NCBI RefSeq assembly: GCF_021347895.1
Contig: NC_067122.1
Span: 37,356,215-37,420,214 of the forward strand
Length of the DNA stretch: 64,000 nt
From: Acanthochromis polyacanthus
Lineage: Eukaryota > Chordata > Actinopteri > Pomacentridae
Direction of reading: 5' to 3'
Shown here: positions 10,847 through 22,965 of the stretch, one piece after another
Layout of the letters: every line of letters begins with the position of its first letter
Position numbering within the stretch: position 1 is the first letter of the stretch
Position numbers and translations under genes: made by a program
The notes under the pieces: model-generated
Databases searched by the model: none
The model's input: the letters and a program-made list of their open reading frames with translations, nothing else
What the model was told of the DNA's origin: nothing

Positions 10847-10860
10847 TATATTCATAATTG

Positions 10861-13534
10861 TTTTTCTCTACTGGAAAGCATGTTGGCTGAACTGCTGTTG
10901 TTTTAAATGTGCTACAATAGATGAAAGTTATACGTAATTCCAGTAAGAAAAGTCTATTCACTGGCTTTATGTCCATATTCCTCTTAATGAGTACAGGTTA
11001 TTCTTCTTGCTTTATTCTTTTGGTTAAGTTGAGTTTTCCGTTATTGTCAACATGACTTCACACTAAATTTCAACGTACATTCTTCCAGTGATTTATCTGC
11101 CTGCACTCACCAGGCCACTCCAGACCCTGTTTTACATTTATTGTAGTTTTGTCACTGTTCCTTCGAGGTCTCCGATCCTGGAACCCTCTCCCTGATCCAG
11201 GTTGTCCAGGTTAGACAGTCTCCATCAGCCATCTGCTCACTTTGCTGCACCATGGCCAACACCAGCATTCATAGTTCTGTCCTCATCTCCTACCTTCATC
11301 TGTCACATCTCTCCACCAAAATACTTTCATCTAGCATGTTTTTGCAATATACTTTGTAAAGGAAGCAGTAATGCACAGGATTAATGAGTTCTATCTGATG
11401 TCTCCCGGAAAACAGCAGAATGTCGTGTTATTACCAACCTGTCTGATATGTATGTGGTGATTCTGTAGCTGCCTGGTGTCATTCGTGTGAGATTTAATGA
11501 TCGTGAACACAGAGCATGGCCGTGCGACATGGCATTGTGCGCTGAAGATTTATTAACATATCTGTCCTGCTGCCTTCAAATGGCTGCAGGGGTTTAATGA
11601 AGCGAAGGAGAAACTTTTTATGCAGCATAAAGCAGCTGCGAACAACAGACACTGTAAGAACTGTAACCCATATTAATTAAATGCAGACTGATTTGCTCTT
11701 GTTCTTACTTTACTGCATAAAACAGCAAAAAAAAAAAAAAAAACTCATGTGATGTCATTTAATTAAGTTCATTTATGTTCTAAGCATTGCTCTGTTCCTG
11801 CTGGGCATTTGCTTCAAGTGCTAAGTTCTCACTTTGCAACGCAAATTCATGAACTGAAATGCTTTGCATCTTTTGAATGGACTTCTCTATGTTTCCTCCT
11901 GCTTGTGCATCGTACACCACCACTGGTGATGCCGCCACAAAAATATGCACATACATTTTTCAGTTTGTTGCCTGGAAAATGCTTTAACATTTATTTTTGC
12001 TGCAGAATGTATCACTGTTTATAATCAGAAAACATTCTCAGTAGTGTTGACACCATCGATGCAGACGACAAACACACAGTCATTATCTTGTTTTCCTTGC
12101 ACTAAACAGTACAGATTTCTAGTGTCTGACGTCAGGTAACACAACATCATTATGTGGTCCAGGAAGAGAAAATTTTGCTTTCATCTTCTCTGCTCTTTCT
12201 ATCTGTCTCGCTACCTTTATTCCACTCCATGCTTCACTATTTCATTATTTCCATCTGTCCTCTCTCCCTTTGTTCTCTCTGTATTGATTCAGTAATTAAT
12301 TTAAAAATGTGTAATGGAGGCTTCACAGAGGCAAGACGGCCAACATCTAAATTAAAAGCTTTAGTAAACAAGATAACAGTATTTTTGAGTAGAGATTTAA
12401 AAAAAAGTTTCTATCAGGCTTTGCCATCTCTTCTTTTTGCTGTTTCTCTCATCTTTTCAGGTGGTTTGTCATGATGAACTTCAAGGAAACCTTAAACCTA
12501 AATGTAAATACTTTAAATATTCTCACAGCATTTGAATGAAGCAGATCACAGGCTCTGTTGCACAACTGACATGGTTTTAATCATGTTTATTCGTAACATC
12601 TTCAAAGGCCTACAATGATTGGTTGAGTTTTATTCTTAAAATTTACTTAAACCAAATGAAATCTGACATTTTACTTGAGACATGGGCTGACCCGGCTGTT
12701 AACAGATGCCTCATTGTCTGAATCAGAGACCTTCTGTTCATTTAAGCACAGAGGGTCTGTTTCAGTGGGTCTACGGTATGTCAGCACAAAGCCTTGTTAG
12801 CAAAGGCAGCTCCACAGGGATGCCTGTTATCTACACTTTTATTTTCCCTGTAGCTTAATGAACTCTGGATCCAAAGTCTCAGTGCAGCCTTTTTCAATTT
12901 GCCGATGACATGGCTTCAATAGGCCTTGTACAAAAAGATAATATGCGTGCCACTGGAATATGAACATGTGAGTGTTGCAGGGACTCCACATTAAATGTGT
13001 ACAATAAGGGCCTTGGAGATTAACATAGCAACATAATACCATGGGATCATGGGTTAAGGTCAGATGGAGGACATGGCTCGTTAAGATTACAGGGCATAAT
13101 TTTAAGAAGAGTTTGCACAATTCCATAAGTTTAAAAACTGACCTGATGATGTCATTAGGCAAAAATCAGGAGATCACAGTTTATCCTATGGCTGCACTAA
13201 ATATCAAGGAAATTAATCAAATAGTTGTTAAAACACTGCAATCTGAACCAAAGTGGATAGATCTATGAGCTGGGATTGTTCGAAATATTATGTCTTGCAG
13301 TTCCACTTGCAAGCTGCAATTTTAGTATTAGATGTAGTTGGAAGAAACCTGCTAGTGAAATCCAGCTTTATTATGCTGATAATGGCATTTTATGGTCACA
13401 GTACTGTTGAAAGCTGTGTGCGATGTGCTGACGTTTGGAGAAGGCATCTTTATATCAGTTCATACAAATGTCTTCGAAATACAGCCACAACAATGAGCTG
13501 TCTGACGGGTGAAATGAATGACATCCATCATATT
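10861..13534. other. Gene-free stretch
   Basis: No recognisable gene. There is a poly-A run at 11727-11743. The part 11440-11660 is free of simple repeats, moderately GC-balanced and reads like candidate conserved non-coding DNA, which only an alignment to other fish could show. Short open frames at 12154-12474, 12839-13162 and 13253-13594 have no recognisable domains. Confidence 0.45.
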
Positions 13535-13955
13535 GTTACAGTGCAACATTCTGCAGGGAAACCGTGGTCTGGACATTCATGGATGTTACTTTAACACGTA
13601 TCATCCACCTAAACATTGTTCATGAGTACACCCGCAATGACGACCTCCCACCCTAACAGCATCTGAATGCTCCAGCAGAACAATGAACCCCTCTACACTG
13701 CAAAAACTGCTCAGAAACAACTTGGGAAATACAACAAAGAGGCTAAGGGAGTGAACCAGCCTCCAAACTTCCTAGATCCTAGTCTGATCCATAGGGTGTC
13801 AATCTGCATCCAGTACCAGACACTACTGGACCACCTCCAGAGGTCTAATCTCCACGGACTAATGAGTGGGAGCTGTTTCACCAGCATGAGGAGCATCTAC
13901 AGAAGATAAATCAGGTGGTTGTAATGTTGTGGCTGATTAGTATACATGCAAACAC
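13535..13955 (+). pseudogene. Tc1-like transposase, 3' half, decayed
   Basis: The sequence matches in order the last third of a common teleost Tc1 transposase gene: 'CATTCTGCAGGGAAACC', 'GGATGTTACTTTAACACGTA', 'CACCTAAACATTG', 'CAGCAGAACAATGAACCC' (the degraded 'QQDNAP' block around the second catalytic D), 'CTACACTGCAAAAACTG', and 'GCCTCCAAACTTCCTAGATC' (the 'PPNSPDL' block before the glutamate). It ends in 'GGTGGTTGTAATGTTGTGGC' followed by TGATTAGTATA, which is the terminal inverted repeat. Many frameshifts are present. It is the same family as 2440-2990. Confidence 0.75.
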
Positions 13956-14039
13956 ACACTGATGACCCTGAACAATGACTTACTGATGATTATCTCGTAA
14001 CAACTGCACGTATCAAGATCTGAAATGTGTTATTGTATT

Positions 14040-14215
14040 ATATCCGGTAAGTGAAAAGACAACCCATGTTCTCCTCAACCTGATGGATGTAGGAGAAATG
14101 GGCAGGTGTAAAGACCTGACCAACTTGAACATGGGTCATATCATTAAGGCTGGACAACTGGGTAAGAGTATCTCCACAATGACAAGGCTTTTCAGGTGAC
14201 CCTTGTGATCAGTGG
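14040..14215 (+). pseudogene. Tc1-like transposase, 5' part, decayed
   Basis: Blocks such as 'CCCATGTTCTCCTCAACCTG', 'GAGAAATGGGCAGGTGTAAA', 'GACCTGACCAACTTGAAC', 'ATGGGTCATATCATTAAGGC' and 'CTGGGTAAGAGTATCTCCAC' correspond to the start of the same Tc1 gene. They encode a degraded 'MGKRKDLSDFDKGQIV' start and the first helix-turn-helix. It lies 3' of the fragment that encodes the C-terminus, the reverse of the order in an intact element. Confidence 0.65.
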
Positions 14216-17200
14216 TGAGTTCCAGCAGACGAACCACAAAGGTATTGTGGGGATGTTGTCTTGTTTTGGTCTCAAACCAAGCAACTGAGTTCTAAAACAT
14301 CTGAGAAAGTTTGTTTTGTCGAGAATTTTGAGCAGGTTTTTGGTGAGAATTCCAAAATAAAACTTAAATTTCAATTTACACATAACTGATTTTGCTAATT
14401 TTTTAAAAATGGTTTTAGCTGCATTCTGCACAAATTTGTCCTTCCATCTTTCCATGTCCTCCATTTGCTGCCATCTCTATCTCCGTATGCAAACAAAATC
14501 TGTGATGGACATATAACGAAAATACCAAAAAGATCGTACAATGTCATGATTTGTCCTACACAGAAAAAAATCTAATTTATAGAAATGCTATTAAGGCATA
14601 TAAATGTCCTCAGCCCCACCAGCAGACATTTTATCACTGCTATGTACCCTTTAACAAAGAGTATAATCACAGTGAAAATACGTCCCACCTTACTTAAAAC
14701 ATTTTCCCCATTATGTTGTCCTTCTTGCCCTTGTGTATCAAAATCACCTTCAGGCAAATGGAAAGCAATTTGCCGATGCAGCTGACTGACATCCAGCGAT
14801 GCCAACCGTTCTGGCATGGTGTTTTCTCTTTAGTAGTATATTTCATTTTAGAGCCACGGAATGACGTCTGCCTGAGTCACCCAGGGTTCAGCAGTATGTC
14901 ATCCCTGAGTGCCACATGAGGACAAACCTCAGTGTTTATTCCCCTGATGAGAAGCTGATACACTTACGTCTGCCGGTCTGGATGAACTCGCAGACCCTGA
15001 TAATAAAGCAGGATGATGAGACGCCCAGAGAGAAAGAGGGCAGTGGCAAACAAGGGAGAGATGGTGGGAGGTGGGGAGTAAAGAAAAGGAAAGTAGATGT
15101 GATAGAAGTGAGTGCAGCGCCTTGCTAGTGATCTATCCCTTTTTATGTCTTTCCACCTCCCTGGCTTTCTTTTCTCTTCATGGTGAAGGGCAGATGGGAG
15201 ACTGGGCTGCAGTCCTCATATAGGTCAGGGCCTCTCAGCCTCCCACTAATCCCCCCTTCCTCCAGCCAGAGCCACATACTGATGCAAAGCAAGCTTCTAT
15301 CCAAGTGCCAGGCAGACTTGAAGTGAACTCTGACATTGTGAAGACATGTACTGACACTCCAACCATTCAAGAAGTACTCTACAACAGACAGCACTAACAG
15401 AGATGTACAGCAGTCATTCTAAGAAGTTGCAGTCGGCAGACACACCAATATGTCTCTGTTACCTGAAGCAAGTATGACAAATTCATCTTTCAAAATGTTT
15501 TACAAATTTCCCACACCTTAGAACTGCCAATTCATTACACTGTCATTTACATGAACACACAAAAGCCCCAACAGACATGTTTGGTGTGGTATCACATTGC
15601 TGCCAAAAAACACAGCACAGGTTTATCAACCAACTCATGAGTCATCATAGTACCTGTGTAAACTAGCAGCAGGGCTGAGCTGGAGGGTATGTGTTTACTT
15701 TGAAACAACTTTAAGGAAAAGAGAGAACATCAACAAATAGCGAGGGAAATTACTGTGATTTGTAATTTGGAATTTGAGTCTCTTTCTCTGTATGAGACAG
15801 ATGCATTTTCAGCTGTGTAATTCATTTGAATTATATTCAAACTGGATAATTCTGCAGATCATGGTTACTGCCTCGTGCAAGAAGAAGTGTACACCTTCTG
15901 TACTGATTAAGCAGGGCTTTGGGTATTCGGCGTGGTATACTGAAAAGACGTGTTTTGAACCGGAATGCATTTCTTGCATTTGGCTTTTCATTGCATGCCA
16001 TGTAACCCTCCCACTCTAATCTGAACCATCTCACATGTTAATTTAAACATTAAAAAGTATAGAAATGACATGCAAAATGTGCAAGAAGTGGTGTGCTATT
16101 TATATACAATTCCATGATATTGCGTTAGTGTATTTTATAATTATGCAGAACATCAAACCTCAAACACAACCTTTCCCTAACCCTTAACCATTTCTTACTT
16201 TATTTTTTTTGTAATTTGTCATCATGGCTGGGTGTAGGGGAGCACAAGACTGCATTCGGTGTTCTTTATCAGTCAAGACCACATCAGAGCAGCTCTGTAC
16301 ACACCCAGTATTCCAACTTGAGATTTTGCAACATTTTCTGCTGCAGGAACTGACTTGAATGCTTGTTCCAACCGCAAGAATTGCCCCTGTAGAACATCTT
16401 TTGGAGCTGTTTTCAGAGGAGAAAGAAATACCAACTCCAAGGTAGGTAATCCTGCTTACGAACTGATTACAAAGCCTTTCCTGCAGACATCTTTGCGGTT
16501 TCTGCTTTCCACAAGAAACATTACAGGTGCACCACTTATTATGACATAGGACCCCATACAAGTTCACAAGATCATTTTGTAAAGCATGATCTCAAGCTAA
16601 TTTTCAAGCTTAAAATCACACAAAAAAAACCTAAACTAGCTGACACAGAGAGAACCGTCAGCTTTCTGTCAGCCGTGATTACCACATCTTTTCCTGCCAT
16701 GACCCTTACCGCAAAAGTCATGCACAAATATAGTAGGCATCTTTCCAGAAGGTGTTTTGTTTTCTATTTTATCCTTACATGATGTGAATGCGGCTGTGAG
16801 CTTTGTCAAATTCCCCTGAGCACACAGCAGCAGCATGACTGAAGGAATTCTGTGTAGACAGTGATGGACAACTTGCAGCTGCTGCTTTTGTGCTGCTGAG
16901 AAAAGGTGTTAGTCCTGTTTCTTTCCTCTGCAGCTGATCCTCGTGAAGCAGCTAGCCTCAAAACAATACTCAATTTCAATGCTGTTGAGGCTTGTGAGGA
17001 TTAAAAAAAACTGTAGCAAATAAACAAGAGAAGCTGGGAGAGACAATATTAAATGGCCAATGTTAGTAAATGGTGTTCACTCACCAGCTGCAGACATGAC
17101 ACTGCAAGTCTCTTACGATAAATGGTGTTGATTCAATTAGAGGCTTTCATTGATCCGTGATTAACAAACATATTATCAGATGCTAGATGCCAGTAGACAC

Positions 17201-18631
17201 AATGTTAACTCAATCTGTTGGGTTATTTATTGATGCGTGTTGTCCATATCTTCACTTCCATTAATCTCTGCATCCCTATTAATTCATCAATCCATCATCC
17301 ATCAACCTTCTCCATTCACCCAGAATAAAGTAATACAGATACTAGATCAGTCACCCATTCATCAGTTAGCCAGTCAATTAGCCATCCATCCATCCATCCA
17401 GTCAGCAAGTGCTGAGTCCGGTGAAAGCAACCAGTCGGCTCAGGTCATGTGAGAAATGAAAAGGAAGAGACAGATTCACAGAAAACCCAAGGAGTCATGA
17501 CCCATATATCATCCTTCTCTGACTCACTTTATGTCTGCTCTCAGATTTCTCTCTCTTTTCGCCTGCCGATCTTGTCTCTCAGCCCCAACTGTTCAGACCC
17601 TTGACTCATCTTTTCACAGAGAGTCAACTCTGGACCCGACACAGACACAAATTGCTGGTTTCTCTTCTTGTTTCTTTGTCTGGAGTTCATTCTCAGCTTT
17701 ATTCAGAGCTGTCACAAGAGATTATGAGAGCAGAACTTCAAAGTTTCAAATCTCAGTTTGTGTTTGTAACGGCTACAATAATTGTACATTTTCAAATTGT
17801 ATTACAAAGTATTGCAGTCCAGTATTGCTAATGTTGAATTTTTGAACATATGATTTAGAACAACATTGTAAAGTTTTGATGTGTTGACGTTTATAGAAAA
17901 AAAATATACACTCAAGAAATTCTCTTTCTCAAGGGTTCACAACAAAAAGAAATGTAAGCATTGTACATCCACTACACTACAGCACCATGCTCCAGTACAG
18001 TATTGTATGGCAGTATGAGTATAAAGCCGAGAGCACTGTCAAAGGAAAGAAGAATAATACTGTGTCTCACATGAAGTGTGAAACCTTTGTGTTTTCTGCA
18101 AGGGCTCTCCTGGTCCCTTGTGTTCAGTACAGCAGGCTGGTAAGAGTAAGGAGAAAGGAGAGCAGCAGCAGTGCAGGCTGATGAGGAAGGCCCTTGACTC
18201 GGTTAGGTTCCTTGCCGAGGTACAGTCGAGTGCGTATTTTCACTAGAGCTACACTCATACAGCTGAAAAGGCCTGGCTGTGATTATACAACTGCAATACT
18301 TCTCCAGTGAACAGCAGTCAAACTGGGGGCTAAATCTGGCTGCTGCTGCTTGTGTAACTGACAAAAACAAACACCACTGGATTGAAGAAAACCTTTGCTT
18401 ACAGTTTTTCTCCATCTAACCATCCTTCATGAATAAAGAACAGACTTTAGAGTTTATTTTCAGACTGCATGTGTTCAGACTTTCATGCACTTTTTAATTG
18501 TTCCTCTAACATCTTTATCATTGTGCTGAGTATAGACACACACATGGAAATCAATCTACTTCTGTACTTTAAAGATTCAGTTGATGAAGGTGTTTAACAA
18601 TCATTTCACACTTTGATCTTTTCTTGTCATC
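14216..18631. other. Gene-free stretch
   Basis: About 4.4 kb with no gene or mobile element I recognise. It contains a short (CATC)n run at 17385-17400 and scattered homopolymers. Short open frames on both strands (for example 14572-14817, 16184-16567, 17531-17845) show no motifs and are treated as chance. Confidence 0.45.
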
Positions 18632-19045
18632 CCTCCATTCATCAGTTATCTGCTACTTATCTAGCGTTGGGTCATGGTGACAGCAGGCTAAGCAAATTTT
18701 TCCAGGCATTTCTCTCCACAGCAACATTTTTTAATTTTTGCAGGGAGATTTCAACATGTTCTCAATCAGATTAAACATAAACTCCCTCCAGCAAGTTATT
18801 GGGTCTACCCTTAAGTCTCCTATTTGAACGGGCCAAGAAAACCTCCAAAGGAAGTCACCCAGGAGGCATCCAGATCAGATCCCCAAACCTTCTCAGATGT
18901 CTACTTTCGATCTGTGGGAGCTCTCTCTGGATGTCTGAATTTCTATCCCTGTAGCTAAGGTGAAGCCCAGCCACTTATACAAAGGAAATTCATTTTGGCT
19001 GCTTGTATCCACCATCTCAAACTTTTGGTCACTATGCAGAGGTCA
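18632..19045 (-). mobile_element. LINE 3' fragment (Rex/RTE-like), decayed
   Basis: Read on the minus strand, the segment follows the 3' coding end of a frequent teleost LINE: 'WWIQAAKMNFL', then the 'RWFGHL-RMPP' region near 18900-18860 (now 'DLDASWV'), 'GGFLGPF', the 'RPRGRPRTRW' region (degraded) and a 3' tail GATAAGTAGCAGATAACTGA followed by TGAATGGA. Several stops and frameshifts break it. The family name is from memory of the nucleotide pattern; the type could be another LINE clade with the same C-terminal domain. Confidence 0.65.
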
Positions 19046-20074
19046 CTACAGGTGATCTTTGAAAAGCAGGTAAACTGATAAAATGAGAGCTTTGCCTCCC
19101 AGCAGAAAGTAAAACTTCAAAATTTAAAAATCAAAGCTCTGTGGCAACTCTCCAACACTGGTGTGTGGGTAGTCATGCATTTTATGTTAACCAGCAATCA
19201 TTGGTTTGCCAGAGCTGAAGAGAGGAGCAGCCATAGCCATGGAGACAGAGTCGGCAAGTGTCTGATGGTTTGATAAAAAAAGAAACTTGCCAATCATAGG
19301 AAGCATTACAGTCTAAAAAACAAAGCGTTCCAGGCGTTAACAGTGTTTGTCAAGCAATCTAACAGTTGTGCACTGTAGATTTAAGTTAAAGTTCTACCAG
19401 TCAAGGTATGTTGCAAAAGATTTCTGTTCAATAAGGAAGAAAATGTTACTCAAAACCTTATTGCTTTTGGAAATTACACAATCTGTGTAATCACACAATC
19501 TAAAATGCATCAACTGCAGAAGAAGTCTGTGCACGAATTCAGGGATCATGATTAGTTCTGACATGTTTCATGACAGCAGGACTGAGAGGTCTGAATGCAG
19601 TAGAAACTTTAAGATAGAGAGGTGGGAAAATGTGTTGAGAAGAAAACGTGGTGATGCACCAAAAGAAGCTGTGAACATTTAAGTACCTGCTCTGACAGGA
19701 CAACTTAAAAAGCTTCAATTCTTTTTAGATGCAAACAAATCAATCGTGTTCTCATTTTGTTGGAAAAAAATCACAGCTTCCATCGAGTTACACAAGTTAA
19801 CTGACCAGAGGTTCTCTGTGGTCATGAACTTTAGGGAGTTACCAGAAAGAATGAGATTACAAGATATACACAGCTGGAATGAATTCCTGTCAATGTCTAG
19901 ATTTATCCTCAAGGACTGGGTGTGGATCTCCAACACTGAGGGGGAGATCAAAATGGAAGGCCCAATTAATTTGAGCATCTAACAAGAACTCCTCTTGGCA
20001 GGGTGAATATTCAACTGTGAAGAGAACATGAAGAAAACCGAGAACATCGTCTTGTCATTAAATGCCCTATTCTC
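19046..20074. other. Gene-free stretch
   Basis: No recognised feature. An 87-residue frame on the minus strand and a 78-residue frame on the plus strand overlap at 19715-19982. Neither has a recognisable domain. Confidence 0.4.
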
Positions 20075-20200
20075 GACTGGAAATGTCTTCAGATCCCCCA
20101 AGAAGAAATGGGGGACTAGCATGTGGCGTAGATGTTTGGGCCACCATGACTGTAACAAATGGCCTAAAATTGGATGGATAAACTGATATACTGTTTGTTT
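20075..20200 (+). mobile_element. LINE 3' end fragment, decayed
   Basis: The order 'TCAGATCCCCCAAGAAGAAA', 'GGCGTAGATGTTTGGGCCAC' and 'AAATTGGATGGATAAACTG' matches the last coding residues ('GIPPEEL', 'WATLL') and the ATGG-type tail of the same LINE type found at 18632-19045, but on the opposite strand. It is a short 3' relic. Confidence 0.55.
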
Positions 20201-21973
20201 TTTTAAATCTATGCAACTTCGCTGCCCAGCATTTTCTCTCTTTTACCATGCATTTTGTATTCATTCTTTCTGTATTCCCTTATTTGCTGTTTAAAATGAA
20301 GAACATTCAGATCTAATCTTTTCTAGAGTCATCGTACCCCATGTGAATAGAAACTTTTATGAAACTGGGACCAAGTGCAGCACTGTGCCACATAAAGGTG
20401 TCACAGTGCCCAGCAGTCTTCATTTCTTGTGTAATTGTGCAATTTTTTAAAATATCACATCGCCCTCTATGAGTACGGATATTACATTTTATGACATCGC
20501 TCCTAACACAATTTAAAATGTCTCTGTTTGTACTAAAGAGAACTTGGCGATGCTGCAACTGAGGCAAACTCATGATAAGTGTTTATGTAGACAAGAATGA
20601 GTGAATCAAAGGCTTTCTCCCTCAGCTCAGAGTAAGAGTATGTGCTTCTAGATATATGATGGATAATACCGAACAGGCAGATTTTAGAGGATTAGATCAG
20701 TGAACAAATGCATATACAGATATGGTATAAACATACACATTCAAGAACACCCAGATTGTTCACACATGCACGTAATCCCCCAGGAGCTGCTTATATGTGT
20801 TGCTGGGAAGTCGTTTTTGGAAGCTTTTGACTTGGAGCGCAAAATAGATTTTAAGATATACATCCCACCCACAAACACTGTGTGTTTATTTTTACTCACG
20901 TACAAGTATATGCTCTCATTTCAGTATGGGTGGGATGTGTATATTTGTATGTGTGAATACGTAAGAGTGGGCGAATGCATCCTTATGCTCGTTGAGAAAT
21001 GTGCGTATTCAGTGTCTCTCTCTCCAGTCAGACCGCAGCTGATTTCCGCTGCACACACAAATATCACCCGGAGCTTTGCATATGATCAGCTGTGTAATTG
21101 AATCAAACAATCAGGATGCTTAATTTTTTACTATCTTCCTGTTGTGTGAGGTGACGTCTGTCAAAAGAGTGCTGCAATGACACGCTAAGAGATGAAACAC
21201 ACACATGCACACACGTTATAAACACTGATTCACTTCTGAAGACTCACAATGTACATCCAGACACAGAAAACACCCAAAATGACTCACCTAAGACATCACA
21301 AACAAGGACACATAAATGCTCAGACACACAAACGGAACACAGTTAGATGAATGGCCCTGCTGACAGATGTGACGTGAAGTTGATGAAGGAGGCTGTTTGT
21401 TCTCAGATAGGAACCGCAGCACATTACAGACAAGAGAAAGAAAGAGGTAAAGAGAAAAACAACAAGAGGAACTGTCACATTTTCATAATGCTTCGCTTCT
21501 AGCGAATCAAAACGAAGAATCAGCTTTGATTTTAAGTTGACAGCTACATATTGAAGCGTATTTTACGGGATGTAAATGGGTTTGATAAGCTGTGAATGTA
21601 TGTGTGCTACTCTTGAGTCCCAGGAGACCACAAGATGCACCAGCTGAGATTGGAACATAAGCATTTTAGCACCTTGACTGTTGAGTGTCTCCTCATATGA
21701 GCAGCAGTTTAAAGATCTCTGGTGAGTGTCGGTGCATAAAGGCACTAAATGCGAACAATAATTCAGCCTCAGTCAGGGTTTCCACAGGTCTGCTGTCAAG
21801 TCAGGATATGCGTTGCACTTACACACAATGAGAATAATAAATCAGCTGTTTTCTACCTCACTGTCATCCAACATAATATGTGGAGAAAAGATCCACCTTG
21901 GCCTAATACCCCTCTCATTCTCTCAAATATGTGCCATAGTTTCAGAAGATGTACATGCAAGTTGTGAAAGAAA
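20201..21973. other. Gene-free stretch
   Basis: No recognised gene. The piece 21030-21125 is free of simple repeats and dense in homeodomain-like TAAT/ATTA words, so it is a candidate conserved non-coding element. This is only a guess from composition. Short (CA) and ACACAC-rich runs occur at 21198-21340. Confidence 0.4.
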
Positions 21974-22491
21974 TACAGGGTGACACAAAAAAACAGAAAC
22001 TTTTTATCAATCCAATAAAACCAAGAGCGGTGGAAGAAAAATATTTTATTTATAGTAATTGAAACCTTAAAACATGCCATTAAAGAAACAATGATGAAAT
22101 TTTCATTTTTTAAAAATTACTTCCTGTAGATGGCGTCCTCCTGTACAAATGCATTCCTGAAATCTGCTGTTGACATTCCTCATTGACCGCTGCAACATCT
22201 CAGCTGGGATACTGTGAATTTCATCCTGAATTCTCTGTTTTAACTCATCCAGAGTTCTTGGTCGAGTCGTGTGCACTTTACTCTTGAGATAGCCCCATGT
22301 AGATTTCAGGAATGCATTCGTACAGGAGGACGCCATCTACAGGAAGTAATTTTTAAAAAATGAAAATTCCATCATTGTTTCTTAAATGGCATGTTTTAAG
22401 ATTTCAATTACTATGAATCAAATTTTTTTTTTCCATCACTCTTGGTTTTATTGGATTGTTAAAAAGTTCCTGTTTTTTGTGTCACCCTGTA
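21974..22491. mobile_element. Foldback MITE derived from a mariner-like transposon
   Basis: The element is bounded by TA on both sides and begins with CAGGGTGACACAAAAAAACA; the end reads TTTTTTGTGTCACCCTG. The left arm 21974-22165 and the right arm 22301-22491 are inverted copies of each other (about 190 bp each), with a 135-bp loop. The left arm and loop encode the C-terminal part of a mariner/Tc-type transposase on the minus strand. Because the right arm repeats part of it, the coding end is present twice in opposite orientation. The transcript of either strand would fold into a long hairpin. Confidence 0.85.
22103..22336 (-). pseudogene. Mariner-like transposase C-terminal fragment
   Basis: The 77-codon frame contains 'WGYLKSKVHTTRPRTLDELK' and then 'RIQDEIHSIPAEML', ending in 'GGRHLQEVIFKK'. 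This is the C-terminal tail of transposases of the mariner/Tc superfamily seen in many animals. The catalytic DDE region and the DNA-binding domain are gone. The apparent start methionine lies in the inverted right arm, so it is created by the rearrangement and is not a genuine start. Confidence 0.75.
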
Positions 22492-22584
22492 TTTCCATCT
22501 AAAACAAATGCATGTCTGATTGTTTTAAAACTACAAACAAAAGAAACTTGGTCTGTCATTCAGTTAACTTAGTATCAACAAACC

Positions 22585-22965
22585 ACTCTCCATAAAATTG
22601 CTTTCATATACAACTAAACTGCAGTCTCAGTTACTATTTAAAGGGAACATATTTTCTGACAGATTATATTTGCTTAGTATGTATCACATTTCTACTTCAC
22701 ATATCTTTGCCAATGTTTTTACAGCTAACCAACCTGTCAGGCTGTTAATCCAGAAAATGGAGGAGATGCCTTAAACATGCAGTGGAAGGGTCATATTTGA
22801 ACCCTATCCATGACATTTCCCCAACCTTCACCAAGTCGTTTTGGTGCCTAACCCTGACCAAACTTCTAACATATACGAGTGTGATGTTACCTAAATTGAA
22901 GTGTGTAGCTTTTGTGCCTAAAATTAACCAGAAAGACATTAAAAACTGAAAGTGAACAAAGACAT
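22585..22965 (+). repeat. Dispersed repeat, copy 2 (partner 6009-6425)
   Basis: Shares 'ATACAACTAAACTG', 'ACATATTTTCTGACAGATTA', 'AAATGGAGGAGATGCC', 'CCCCAACCTTCACCAAGTC' and 'TTTTGGTGCCTAACCCTGAC' with the copy at 6009-6425. This copy starts 94 bp beyond the foldback MITE. Confidence 0.55.
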
